This document shows, one piece after another, positions 16,429 through 25,309 of a DNA stretch of 37,846 nt. The stretch is taken from the NCBI GenBank assembly GCA_016839915.1, contig JAEOTH010000092.1, forward strand, positions 1 through 37,846, in the 5' to 3' direction. Every line of letters starts with the position of its first letter. Position 1 is the first letter of the stretch. Below the pieces are notes generated by a model. The model did not search any database and was not told the origin of the DNA. It was given only the letters and a program-made list of their open reading frames with translations. The position numbers were made by a program, and so were the translations under genes. The DNA comes from Promethearchaeota archaeon. Its GTDB lineage: Archaea > Asgardarchaeota > Lokiarchaeia > Sigyniarchaeales > SOKP01.

Positions 16429-17663
16429 AGATCTAGCCTTCGTCTTTTACTAAATAAGTCTTTTAACTCATTAAGGACACCTAATCTAGCATTTTCTTGT
16501 GGTCTTGAGGATGGTTGGTTTGGATTCGCAATTTCAATAGGAATCCCACTTTGAGCAACTTGAAATGCACCTGATTCTATCGCTCGGAGTCGATTATCAA
16601 GATCATTGAGTTGTGTAGATATACTTTCCGATAATCTAATCACCGCATTTAAAGTTTCTTCTAATGTTTTTCCAAGTCCTTCTACCTTGCGAACAGTAGG
16701 ATCTGTTAAAGAAGGACTCGAACTCATTAAATTTTTGACATATTTAGCAAATTGAGGCTCACGAGATATGAGAGAATATATAGATGTTAAATAGATCTCA
16801 AGTTCAAATTCTAATTTTTTTCTTTTTATTAGATCATTTAGGTTATCTTTAATTAGTTCAATATTTAGTAATATTTTTGGGTCGTTTTTTAGATCTGGAT
16901 CAAATTTATGGAGGAATATTAAGATGTATGGATTTTCTTCTAACAAAATTATTGACTCAATGATCTTATCAAGATATTGAAGGGATTCTTCAAATCTATC
17001 AGGATCCTGAATATCAATCACAAACATTAATAAATCTAATTGTACAAAATATTGCTCTGGATTACTTAAATACCGCTCTCGATATTCCTCTTGTCCGCCT
17101 AAATCCCAGATAAACAGATTCAAATTTGTACTCCCAAACTTCATTCGAACTACTCCTTTTGTTGGATGAGTTGAGATCATATCGCTGATTCCTAATCGCC
17201 CCCCAAATTTAGAGAGCAATGAGGTTTTGCCCGCTGAATCTAATCCTACAACTAATATTTTTTGACCTTCTACTTCAATTCCATCCTTTTCATCCTTAAT
17301 GCTTGCGATAAGTGAACTAATGGTGACCATTTTCTTCAGTTTTGTTTCAAGAGAAGGATACTTTTCTTTTAATTGGGCAATTTTATTCTGCAAATCTATT
17401 GCTAATTCTAAAGTTTCATCTGTTTCTTCTATTTGAGTTATACTTTCAAATGGATTATCTTTATTTAACTTAGAAGCATCTCCAATAGTTGAGATGTCTA
17501 AGAGTTGCTTCATAATCGTAGATTCTTCTTTGTCAATAAATTTATAAGAATCAAGATGTAATTTTAAAACATCGTCTATTTCTTTTAATTTACCAACCTT
17601 AACGGATTTGGGGTTTAAAAATTTCGAAACGAGCTTTATTAAGCTAAAATCTTCAGTAGACAT
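16425..17663 (-). CDS. Arf/Rag-like GTPase with long N- and C-terminal extensions
   Basis: The G domain lies at residues ~134-310 of 412. G1 is VVGLDSAGKTSLL (138-150), switch I holds THPTKGVV with Thr168, G3 is WDLGGQEEYRERY (186-198), and G4 is LHKFDPD (251-257). GLDxAGKT and WDxGGQ are Arf/SR-beta signatures, while His in place of Asn at G4 (HKFD) is a Rag/Gtr feature, as is the DIQDPDRFEESLQYL segment. The N-terminal ~130 residues are charged and helical with no recognised domain; residues ~320-370 look like a coiled coil (LGKTLEETLNAVIRLSESIS), then a Pro/Asn-rich linker and a basic tail FSKRRRLDL. There is no N-terminal myristoyl glycine. Eukaryotic Rag GTPases bind Roadblock proteins, and two such genes are in this window. 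Confidence 0.9.
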   Translation of the reverse strand: MSTEDFSLIKLVSKFLNPKSVKVGKLKEIDDVLKLHLDSYKFIDKEESTIMKQLLDISTIGDASKLNKDNPFESITQIEETDETLELAIDLQNKIAQLKEKYPSLETKLKKMVTISSLIASIKDEKDGIEVEGQKILVVGLDSAGKTSLLSKFGGRLGISDMISTHPTKGVVRMKFGSTNLNLFIWDLGGQEEYRERYLSNPEQYFVQLDLLMFVIDIQDPDRFEESLQYLDKIIESIILLEENPYILIFLHKFDPDLKNDPKILLNIELIKDNLNDLIKRKKLEFELEIYLTSIYSLISREPQFAKYVKNLMSSSPSLTDPTVRKVEGLGKTLEETLNAVIRLSESISTQLNDLDNRLRAIESGAFQVAQSGIPIEIANPNQPSSRPQENARLGVLNELKDLFSKRRRLDL

Positions 17664-17784
17664 TACAAATAACGATTTTTCTTTATTATTTATAGGTTGA
17701 TATACTTTTTATTATTATTTATTAAGATACTAGTTAAAAAGATAAAGATTTAAATTTTCACATGTTAAATTGAAATAGATTACA

Positions 17785-17798
17785 CTTATATATTTATA
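17785..17798 (+). promoter_or_regulatory. TATA element of the TFB gene
   Basis: CTTATATATTTATA about 70-80 bases before the TFB start codon is the best TATA-box match in the window. It predicts a start site ~25 bases downstream and a leader of about 45 bases. An AAGGAG sits in this leader at 17815-17820 but too far from the ATG to act in initiation there. Confidence 0.5.
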
Positions 17799-17863
17799 AA
17801 TTTATGTAATTCTAAGGAGAATAATAAAAAATTCAATTAGCATCCTTTAGCGTATCAAAAACA

Positions 17864-18787
17864 ATGCCAGCACATTTTGAAGATGATGATTTTTTTGAAG
17901 AGAATGCAGAGGAGGGCCCCACATGTTGCGACAGTCCTAAAATTAGTGAGGAAGATGGTTTCTATGTTTGTCTAAATTGCGGTTTTGTATATTCCCGTAT
18001 TCTTGATGATAGTCCTCGAAGAGCTTTTACTCAAGAAGAAATTCAAAAAAGAAAAAGTAATGAAAGAGTATATAGCCCTATTGGTCCTAGAACAATTATT
18101 AGAGGATCCAGAGATGCGAGAGGGACATTGTTAAGTCCAAAATATAAATCTAAATTTAACAGACTAGCTAAAATCCATCGATCCTTAACTACGAGTTATG
18201 AACGAAATTTGTGGATTGCATTACCTAACTTGCAGAGGTTACAAAAAAGATTAGGAATTCCAGATGCTGTTGCTGAGGATGCACTCCGGATTTATACTCA
18301 AACAGTAAAAAAGAAGTTAACTATGGGCCGAAGTATCGACACATTGTTATCAGCCTCGATTTTTGCGGCTCTGAGAGTTCACGGAATACCCAGAACCGCT
18401 GAAGAAATTACAAAGGTTGCGCAGATTCCTAAAAAGAAAGTGATTAAAAGCTATCGGCTAATCTTAATGGAGGTATTACCTAAATTAGGGTTAAAAGTAA
18501 TCCATTTCTCTAGCGAACGCTATGTAGATAAATTTAATGAAGAATTAAAACTCTCAATGAAATGTCGAAATATAGCTGTTAAAATTATTGAAAAAGCGAG
18601 AGAAAGCGGTTTTAATTCTGCAGGAAAGGATCCTAAAGGAATTGCTGCTGCTGCTATCTATATTGGTTCAAAAATCTGTAATGAAAACCGAACGCAAAAA
18701 GAGATAAGCAAATTAGCACGCGTTACAGAGGTTACATTAAGAATGCGTGTCAAGGATTTACAGAATTATGCTAATATGGTTGAATAA
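17864..18787 (+). CDS. tfb: Transcription initiation factor B (TFB/TFIIB)
   Basis: Bridges TBP-bound promoter DNA and RNA polymerase. Residues ~18-45 are the zinc ribbon, ~48-85 the B-reader/linker (RVYSPIGPRTIIRGSRDARG), and ~105-200 and ~205-303 two cyclin-like repeats (GRSIDTLLSASIFAALRVHG; GKDPKGIAAAAIYIGSKIC). The length, 307, is normal. The ribbon is unusual: the first knuckle reads TCCDSP (Cys21-Cys22) instead of CxxC, while the second is a regular CLNCG (Cys36, Cys39). The N-terminus is strongly acidic (HFEDDDFFEENAEEG). The ATG at 17864 has no close Shine-Dalgarno; the frame runs upstream to a stop at 17825 without another standard start. It converges with the giant solenoid gene, nine bases apart. 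Confidence 0.96.
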   Translation: MPAHFEDDDFFEENAEEGPTCCDSPKISEEDGFYVCLNCGFVYSRILDDSPRRAFTQEEIQKRKSNERVYSPIGPRTIIRGSRDARGTLLSPKYKSKFNRLAKIHRSLTTSYERNLWIALPNLQRLQKRLGIPDAVAEDALRIYTQTVKKKLTMGRSIDTLLSASIFAALRVHGIPRTAEEITKVAQIPKKKVIKSYRLILMEVLPKLGLKVIHFSSERYVDKFNEELKLSMKCRNIAVKIIEKARESGFNSAGKDPKGIAAAAIYIGSKICNENRTQKEISKLARVTEVTLRMRVKDLQNYANMVE

Positions 18788-18795
18788 TAAAATTA

Positions 18796-21700
18796 TTAAT
18801 TAAAATCGATTAAAATTTTCTCTTCTTCGAATAATGGGAGAATTCTCAGCATTTCTTTTATTTTAGGCAAGAAGATATCGAAATTATATAGTTTTACATC
18901 TAGTAGGAACATAATTAACATAATACAAAATGTTTCTTCTACTAGTTTTTTATTAACTCCTAGACTATTTAAATTTTCACTAATATTACTTTTAATAGAT
19001 TTTATTGGTTTTCCTTCCTTTAAAAGAGCTAATCCATGTAAGAGAATCATTAAGGAACTAGTCTCGAGATCTTTTCTCTTAGAAAAATCATATGCTAATT
19101 TTAAATATTCTGCTGCTGCTGCTTTAAATTTTTTCGATTCTAGAAGCTCTATTATAGGGGAGTAATACCTCTTTCTCATAGCCTTTCTTTTTTTTAGAAT
19201 ACGATCTTTATCCCTTTTAGCATCTAGGGCTTTAGCTTGTATTTTTCCAAACCTTTGATCAATTTCTACTTTAAACTTAGAGAATTCTCCAAATTCTTCT
19301 CGTGAAAGCATTTCTTTGATTTCTTGTTCTTCTGTAATCTCTTCTCCTTTAAGAGGAATTAATAATTGAATTTCTGGGTCGAATAGCACTAATTTCTCAA
19401 TAAATATATCGATAATTATTTTAATAATAGATCTCTCATCATTTCTTATTGCAGGAAAGAGATATTTCAAAATCTGTATTTCTGGTAAAGGATCTAACCC
19501 TGTATTATTTTCTCCCAAATACTTTTCAAAGGTTTCCTGAGCAATTTTAAGATTTCTTTCATTTATAAGTATAACAGAACCCACGATTAAACCAACTGCT
19601 GCAAATCTCTCATAACCTTCCTTTATAAGTTTTGGAATTGTGTCAAAATACCCTATAGATGCATTTATCATTTTATTATTAGAGATGTCCTCTAATATAA
19701 GTCTCCAATATTGGTTTTTAATCGCATTTCTTTGTTTTATATGATGTGTTTCTCTTTGAATAGCATTTCCAAGTTTCTTTATCTCTCTCTTAAGTTCTTT
19801 TTTTTTTGCATACATCTCAACAGTTCTTTCACGTTGTTCTTTCTCTTGATATTCTTCTCCTATTACATCATGAAGTAATATTAGTTCCTCTTCAAATAAA
19901 GGAAGGATTTTGAAATAGTCTAATGATTTTTTAAATTTTTCCTCATCTCGAAAACTTTTCAAGTCAATTACATATTCTATTAATGTAACAGGAAAGGCTT
20001 CAAAGAAGAGTTTTCCCAAGCCAGTTAATTTTCTTTTTATCTCATCTAATAACGTCCTCGCATCTTCAAATTTGTTTTGTTTCATTAGTATTAAAATTGC
20101 GATAGCTAAGGAGAGACCTGCCATTTTATATTTTTTGGTTAAATTCAATCGATTTAATGTATTTTTGTATATCTCGGATGCCTTATCATACTGCTGGTTT
20201 GCTAAATAACTTAGCCCATCTTTAAAATATCCTCTTTTTAATCCTTTTCTTTCCCTCAAATCATTTTCTTTATCTAATCTAGCTTCTTGAGCTCGTTTTT
20301 CGATAATGGAATCTTTTTCTTTTAATTCTTCTCCTTTACGTGTTTCTTTTGCTTTTTTAGATCTAATTTCACTTTTCTCAGCTTCGAGTTTCTCTATCTT
20401 CTTATGAAGCTCTATTTTGTAACCCGGTTTTTCAATTTTATCATTATAAACGTGTGCTAGATGTAAATCATCTGCTTCAATATATATTTCCGCAATTTTC
20501 TTATAGATTTTATTAAAAGTTAGCTTAATATTTTCCTCTTTTTCCAAATATGCTGATGCTATGCTTAGAACTTTTTTGATTAATAATTCTGCCTTGTTAA
20601 CTGCAGACAGATTTTCTTCCCTTTCTAAAATGTTTAATGCTTCTTTTTTGATTACTTTAATGAAAAGTAAGCTAATTTCCTTAGATTGGTCATATAGCAT
20701 TTGATTCCGATAAATTTTATTTGAATTATCGAAAATTTTATCAATCCTCTCATAATCCTCTAAATTCATAAGTTCATGTAAATTTTGAATGTATTTTGGG
20801 AAAATCCTAATTAAGTATTTAGTTTGCATATCACTTGAAATTTGATCAAAATTTATAAAGAAATTTTCAAATTTTAAACCGTTTAATAAGATATCTAAAG
20901 ATTTTGTGAGAATCTGATCCCGTATTTCGTCTTTTCCAATACTTCTTAAGTATTCTGCTTGTTTAATTAAGAGATTTGCGCCTGAAACATAACTCTTTTG
21001 TTTAGCAAGTTCATTTGCTTCAGTTATTTTTTGAGAGTTCATTTTTATAATTATTTCTTGTTCTTCTTCAGCAAAATCTCTAATTATATCAATCCCTTTA
21101 TTGATATAATCTTCTACTTCTTTTTTCTTTACATGCTTATATTTCTCCTCAAAATCATCTCTAATTTTTGCTAATTTTTCCTTTAACTTTCTTGAATATA
21201 ATTTATTTATTAAGACGGAGGCTGTCTCAAAATTATTATCTTCAAGAAAGAGAGTAATTAAATTTTCTAAAGAGGGGTCTATATTTGTTTTTTTAATATT
21301 ATACGAGCTCCCCCACATATTCTCTATCTCATCATAAGTATATTTTGCTGCATGTTTTTGCTTTTCATTTACTTGCTGTTTTAATAATATTATTAGAACG
21401 TCAGTAAGTTTAGAAGCTAAATCTTTCAATTCATCAAAAAGGTCCTCTCGTTGATATCTTCTCACAGCTATATACAATTGTTCTTTTGCTGATTCAAAAT
21501 TATTAATACTAACTAGATAATCTGCTGAACCACAAATTTTATCTGAAACTTCTCTTAAAATAATTAAAACTCCTTTATGAGGTAAACTTTGGAGAATTCT
21601 AAAAGCTTCTTCAACCCTACAAGCTGAAATCCATGAATTAATAGCTAATCTAAATGTCTCATGAATTAATTTTCTATCTAATAGTTCTATACTTGACCAT

Positions 21701-22533
21701 TGAGCTGCTCTTTCATAACTTCTAGCTGCGCGTTCATATTCATTCCTTTTGAAAAAAAGATTACCCTCCCGTATTATAGCTTCTGCATATAACTTCTTGA
21801 AGTTTGTTGATTTCCGCTTATCTACTTTTTCTAAAATTTCACTGGCTTCTAAATATAAATTCATTTTGGAATAGAGATATGCTGCTTGTTCACTAATTAT
21901 AAAAAACTCTTCTTTATTGTAAATATCAGCGATTTGAGCAGCTTTTCTAATAGCTTGAGCTGCGTAAAAATAGTTCCTATTATTAAAATAAATGTTTGCC
22001 ATTTGTATGAAGATTGGAAATCTCATCCAAGCATTTTCTATATTTAACGGAGCATCTCCATCAATCATAGCTAAACATAAAGACTGTAGAGCTTGATGGA
22101 ACTCGCTAGGAGAAAGATTCACATAAGCTTCTAAACTAGGAAAATTAACCCATATTTGAGTTAACAAATCATTAACGGAAATAGGAAGAATTCCATCCTG
22201 ATCATAAAATACAATGATTGTAGGAATATCTCTTTTTACTGAAAAAATGTCTGGAAGTATCATTTCAAATAATTCTGATTCTTCAGGATTCATGGGATTT
22301 ATAAAATAAATAATCCCATCTACCATAGGAATAATCTCATCTAAATCAGCAGAAATGCTTATTAAAGCATCAATTTCTAAATCACATTTATTATCCAAGA
22401 CTTTTACTTCTTTGTACCATGAAACATATGTATCCTTATCCTCTCCTGGTTCACCAAAAGCTCTTGACATATAAAAGTGAATTGTTTCTGAGTTTGAACC
22501 AAGCAGTAAAGTTCGAAAATAAAATATTGACAT
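18796..22533 (-). CDS. Giant pseudo-GTPase/TPR alpha-solenoid protein
   Basis: I do not know this 1245-residue protein as a named family. Residues ~1-155 look like a decayed small-GTPase fold: strand plus LLLGSNSET where a P-loop would be (no GK[ST]), a DGIIYFINPMNPEESELF strand-turn, and IIVFYDQDG where NKxD would be. Residues ~170-340 are TPR-like helical hairpins resembling alpha-SNAP (NYFYAAQAIRKAAQIADIYN, NEYERAARSYERAAQWSS). More helical repeats follow to ~690, then a charged coiled coil (~700-765) and a C-terminal part with three related ~120-residue units at about 765-885, 938-1055 and 1119-1240. No membrane span or signal peptide is seen. The architecture recalls large trafficking or scaffold solenoids; that role is inference. 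It converges with tfb. Confidence 0.85.
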   Translation of the reverse strand: MSIFYFRTLLLGSNSETIHFYMSRAFGEPGEDKDTYVSWYKEVKVLDNKCDLEIDALISISADLDEIIPMVDGIIYFINPMNPEESELFEMILPDIFSVKRDIPTIIVFYDQDGILPISVNDLLTQIWVNFPSLEAYVNLSPSEFHQALQSLCLAMIDGDAPLNIENAWMRFPIFIQMANIYFNNRNYFYAAQAIRKAAQIADIYNKEEFFIISEQAAYLYSKMNLYLEASEILEKVDKRKSTNFKKLYAEAIIREGNLFFKRNEYERAARSYERAAQWSSIELLDRKLIHETFRLAINSWISACRVEEAFRILQSLPHKGVLIILREVSDKICGSADYLVSINNFESAKEQLYIAVRRYQREDLFDELKDLASKLTDVLIILLKQQVNEKQKHAAKYTYDEIENMWGSSYNIKKTNIDPSLENLITLFLEDNNFETASVLINKLYSRKLKEKLAKIRDDFEEKYKHVKKKEVEDYINKGIDIIRDFAEEEQEIIIKMNSQKITEANELAKQKSYVSGANLLIKQAEYLRSIGKDEIRDQILTKSLDILLNGLKFENFFINFDQISSDMQTKYLIRIFPKYIQNLHELMNLEDYERIDKIFDNSNKIYRNQMLYDQSKEISLLFIKVIKKEALNILEREENLSAVNKAELLIKKVLSIASAYLEKEENIKLTFNKIYKKIAEIYIEADDLHLAHVYNDKIEKPGYKIELHKKIEKLEAEKSEIRSKKAKETRKGEELKEKDSIIEKRAQEARLDKENDLRERKGLKRGYFKDGLSYLANQQYDKASEIYKNTLNRLNLTKKYKMAGLSLAIAILILMKQNKFEDARTLLDEIKRKLTGLGKLFFEAFPVTLIEYVIDLKSFRDEEKFKKSLDYFKILPLFEEELILLHDVIGEEYQEKEQRERTVEMYAKKKELKREIKKLGNAIQRETHHIKQRNAIKNQYWRLILEDISNNKMINASIGYFDTIPKLIKEGYERFAAVGLIVGSVILINERNLKIAQETFEKYLGENNTGLDPLPEIQILKYLFPAIRNDERSIIKIIIDIFIEKLVLFDPEIQLLIPLKGEEITEEQEIKEMLSREEFGEFSKFKVEIDQRFGKIQAKALDAKRDKDRILKKRKAMRKRYYSPIIELLESKKFKAAAAEYLKLAYDFSKRKDLETSSLMILLHGLALLKEGKPIKSIKSNISENLNSLGVNKKLVEETFCIMLIMFLLDVKLYNFDIFLPKIKEMLRILPLFEEEKILIDFN

Positions 22534-22718
22534 TTTTTAGAAAAATCAATCGTATTTTTCAGTTTCTATTTTTTGATTAATTCTGTCTCAGTTATAAAGA
22601 TTTTTGAACACATAAAATTAATAATATAAATCATTTGAAAACTATTTAAAAGAATAGAATTCTTTTAATAATAATTAATCAAGTTTGAGAATTTATATTT
22701 TTGGTTTGAAACATATTT

Positions 22719-22722
22719 GGAG
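22719..22722 (+). promoter_or_regulatory. Shine-Dalgarno GGAG deciding the start at 22731
   Basis: GGAG is eight bases before the TTG at 22731 but only two before the TTG at 22725. The paralogue downstream has GGAG seven bases before its ATG, and the two proteins align from the 22731 start (MDYLERNY with MQFIERNY), so 22731 is preferred. Confidence 0.6.
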
Positions 22723-22730
22723 ACTTGACA

Positions 22731-23393
22731 TTGGATTACTTAGAGAGAAATTATCTTATTATAAAGAAACGGATGATTGAGCAAATGGAAAATTCTTTTG
22801 AATTAGGCAGAAAACTTATTGATACTGAATTAGATACTGGCCTTTTAAACTTCATTATAAAACCAATTGTAAAAACTTTCTATGATTATTGGTCAAAAAA
22901 TGATGCTAGATATGGTACGTTGAAACAAATTAAAATTACATTGGATTCTGGTAAGCAATTATTACTTGAAGGTAAAACTGAAGAGATTATAAAAAAACTT
23001 ATTGAGAAAAATTTCCCTATCTATTTGGCAAATGATCAAACGAATTCCCAATGCTCGAAATCACACAAAAATTATGAAAGATTAAAACAAGTAGCAAAAA
23101 AAACGTTTATAAATTATTTAAAAGAAGTAGTAAGACTTTTAGAAGTAGAAGATGAAGTAGATAATTATGGAGATTTATGTCGCGTAGCGTTTCCTTCGAA
23201 AGAAATAGCTGAACAAAATCTAATGAAGCAGTTGGATTATACGGATAAAGGAATTCGAATAGTTGAGGAAGATCTTGGGATTTTGAAAGTTCCAATAGGG
23301 AGAAAAATAATAGTTAAAGCACTTAGACGAGGTTTTGAGTCAACAAAAGAAGATTTTATGGAGAGTCTCAATGATACGTATGATAAAAAATAA
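22731..23393 (+). CDS. Unrecognised protein, first of two tandem paralogues
   Basis: A 220-residue, largely helical soluble protein with no family I recognise. The second copy lies 110 bases downstream. Blocks shared by the two are ERNY.I..KRM.EQME.S, GR.LI.TE.D.G.LNF, KPIVK.FY.YW, and above all the segment around residues 96-120: FP.YLANDQT..QC...HKNY.RLK, with invariant Asp102, Cys108 and His112. Near the end both have QLDY.D.GI.IVE.D and ILKVP.G. The conserved polar residues suggest a binding or catalytic site; I cannot name the activity. The start is the TTG at 22731, chosen by Shine-Dalgarno position and alignment to the paralogue. It heads a same-strand run of seven genes to 28929 and diverges from the giant solenoid gene. 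Confidence 0.82.
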   Translation: MDYLERNYLIIKKRMIEQMENSFELGRKLIDTELDTGLLNFIIKPIVKTFYDYWSKNDARYGTLKQIKITLDSGKQLLLEGKTEEIIKKLIEKNFPIYLANDQTNSQCSKSHKNYERLKQVAKKTFINYLKEVVRLLEVEDEVDNYGDLCRVAFPSKEIAEQNLMKQLDYTDKGIRIVEEDLGILKVPIGRKIIVKALRRGFESTKEDFMESLNDTYDKK

Positions 23394-23503
23394 TCAAAAT
23401 ATTAATTTTATAAAAGATTTTAACAAATGAACTTGGCTGTTAATTTTAAGAAAATATTCGAACTTAAAAAATTCTATAATAATATCGAAACTGGAGTTGA
23501 ATA

Positions 23504-24163
23504 ATGCAATTCATAGAGCGGAATTATAAAATCTTAGAGAAACGGATGGTTGAACAGATGGAAACATCTCTAAATTATGGTAGGAATCTAATAGAGACTG
23601 AAGTAGATGCGGGTTCCCTAAACTTTGTGGTTAAACCAATAGTTAAAGCATTTTATAAATACTGGAGCGATAAAGAAGCAAAAGTAGGTACAATAGAGCA
23701 AATTCGAGTTACACTTGATTCCGCTAAAGAATTAGTACAAAATGGAGATTTTGCAGAAGAAAAATTTGATAAGATCATCGAGAAGAATTTTCCAACATAC
23801 TTAGCTAACGATCAGACATATATCCAGTGTAAAGATAATCATAAGAACTATAAAAGATTAAAGGAAGTTACAAAAAAATGTTTTATTACTCAGGTAGAAG
23901 AAACTGTCCTTTTTTTTAACGTTAAAGATGATGTTAGAGATTACAATGAATTATCCAGAGCAACATTTAAATCAAAAGAAAAAGCGTATCAAGCTCTAAT
24001 ACGTCAGCTCGATTATAATGATGAAGGAATTTCAATTGTTGAGCAAGATGAGTCAATTTTAAAAGTTCCCCTTGGAAAAAATATTATTCTAAAAGTACTA
24101 CGAATGGGCTTTGAAATGACAAAAGAGAAATTAATTGAAGAGCTCGATATAATTTTTAATTAA
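23504..24163 (+). CDS. Unrecognised protein, second of two tandem paralogues
   Basis: This 219-residue protein is about half identical by eye to the product of the gene just upstream and aligns end to end, so it arose by tandem duplication. It keeps the NDQT..QC...HKNY segment (with Cys and His), the KPIVK.FYKYW block and the closing ILKVPLGKNIILK and GFEMTKE stretches. Differences cluster in the 130-170 region, where this copy has ETVLFFNVKDDVRDYNEL against EVVRLLEVEDEVDNYGDL. It starts at an ATG with GGAG seven bases upstream (23493-23496). No membrane span, signal peptide or known domain is visible. It is followed 51 bases later by the DUF2085 membrane protein gene. Confidence 0.85.
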   Translation: MQFIERNYKILEKRMVEQMETSLNYGRNLIETEVDAGSLNFVVKPIVKAFYKYWSDKEAKVGTIEQIRVTLDSAKELVQNGDFAEEKFDKIIEKNFPTYLANDQTYIQCKDNHKNYKRLKEVTKKCFITQVEETVLFFNVKDDVRDYNELSRATFKSKEKAYQALIRQLDYNDEGISIVEQDESILKVPLGKNIILKVLRMGFEMTKEKLIEELDIIFN

Positions 24164-24214
24164 TTTTTCAGACTAATTATTAATAGGTATTAAAAAAAGA
24201 AGTTAGAAGGTATC

Positions 24215-25303
24215 GTGACTGAATCTGTTCAAGAAGAATCTGTTCAAGAAGCAGAGCAATACAACACATTAAGGCGAATTTTTTTAAATTTACTTATTAT
24301 TGCATTTATCGTAATATCTTATGTATATGTTTCTGAACCTTTTGGCTCAATCTCTTCGATTTTTATCTCTACAATTTTGGAGTTTTCAATTCAATTTGGT
24401 ATCTCTCTTCTATTGTTTACATTTTTTTGTGTTTTAGCAGGTTCAATAAATGGTTTAATTGCTGGATTTCTAGGTGAATTATTCTTTCAGTTAGCTTTTT
24501 ATGAGAGTCTGTATCTCGAATGGTGTTTTATTATTGCCATTTTTGGATTTTTAGTCGGCATCTATAAATATCATCCCTTAAAATATCATGATATTAAAAA
24601 TGTATTTTATACTTTATTAGCTTTAATCATTGTTTCTCTTATTGTATTTGGGGTTATAATTACTATTCAATCTATTGTTTATACAGGTATTGTTACACTA
24701 GAGGGCATTATATTCAATACTGGTATTGAATTCCTTCTCCAAGCAATAATCTCAATTATATTTATCGTTCCCTTATTATTGTTTTTATATGATATTATAT
24801 TTGCTAAGGAGGAAAAACATGTCTACCAAATGCTATTAACACATCATCCTCTTTCTGCTAGTGATCATACTTTTTATCTCAAATTTGGTCGAACCAAAAT
24901 TTATTTTTGTTCAAGATGTTCAGGTGTGATTCTTGGCGGATTGGTCGCTCTGTTCGCTACTTATTTAACATTTAAAATTTATAATATTGAATTTAGTGCT
25001 GAAATTGCCTTACTTCTATGTATAATTCTTCCCATTCCGGGAATAATTGATTGGGGAACTCAACGGCTACTATTAAGAAAAAGTACTACAGAATCGAGAT
25101 TATTCACAGGTTTTATCATTGGATTAGCACTTCATTTCATGTCTTACACCTATAGATACTATTTTTATACGATGTTAATTCTCGTAGTTTACTTTACAAT
25201 TTTTGGACTCTTAGTATTTTTAGGTCATAAGAAAGAAATGAGATTATTAAAAGGAGATTATGACGATTATTTATCTTATGAGCCAAATAATATTGAAGAA
25301 TGA
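24215..25303 (+). CDS. DUF2085-type multi-span membrane protein
   Basis: A 362-residue membrane protein with about nine spans. The C-terminal ~165 residues match DUF2085: LLTHHPLSASDHTFYLKFG, YFCSRCSGVILGGLVA (the CxRCxG motif), LPIPGIIDWGTQRLLLRKST and SRLFTGFIIGLALHF. Function of DUF2085 is unknown; the Cys and His residues near the membrane face could bind metal. The N-terminal ~190 residues are an additional set of five or six hydrophobic helices not found in the short bacterial forms. The N-terminus carries a small repeat, ESVQEESVQEAEQ. The start is a GTG at 24215 with AGAAGG four bases upstream. It is followed by the alpha/beta hydrolase gene with only six bases between, so co-transcription is very likely. 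Confidence 0.8.
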   Translation: MTESVQEESVQEAEQYNTLRRIFLNLLIIAFIVISYVYVSEPFGSISSIFISTILEFSIQFGISLLLFTFFCVLAGSINGLIAGFLGELFFQLAFYESLYLEWCFIIAIFGFLVGIYKYHPLKYHDIKNVFYTLLALIIVSLIVFGVIITIQSIVYTGIVTLEGIIFNTGIEFLLQAIISIIFIVPLLLFLYDIIFAKEEKHVYQMLLTHHPLSASDHTFYLKFGRTKIYFCSRCSGVILGGLVALFATYLTFKIYNIEFSAEIALLLCIILPIPGIIDWGTQRLLLRKSTTESRLFTGFIIGLALHFMSYTYRYYFYTMLILVVYFTIFGLLVFLGHKKEMRLLKGDYDDYLSYEPNNIEE

Positions 25304-25309
25304 GGTTTG

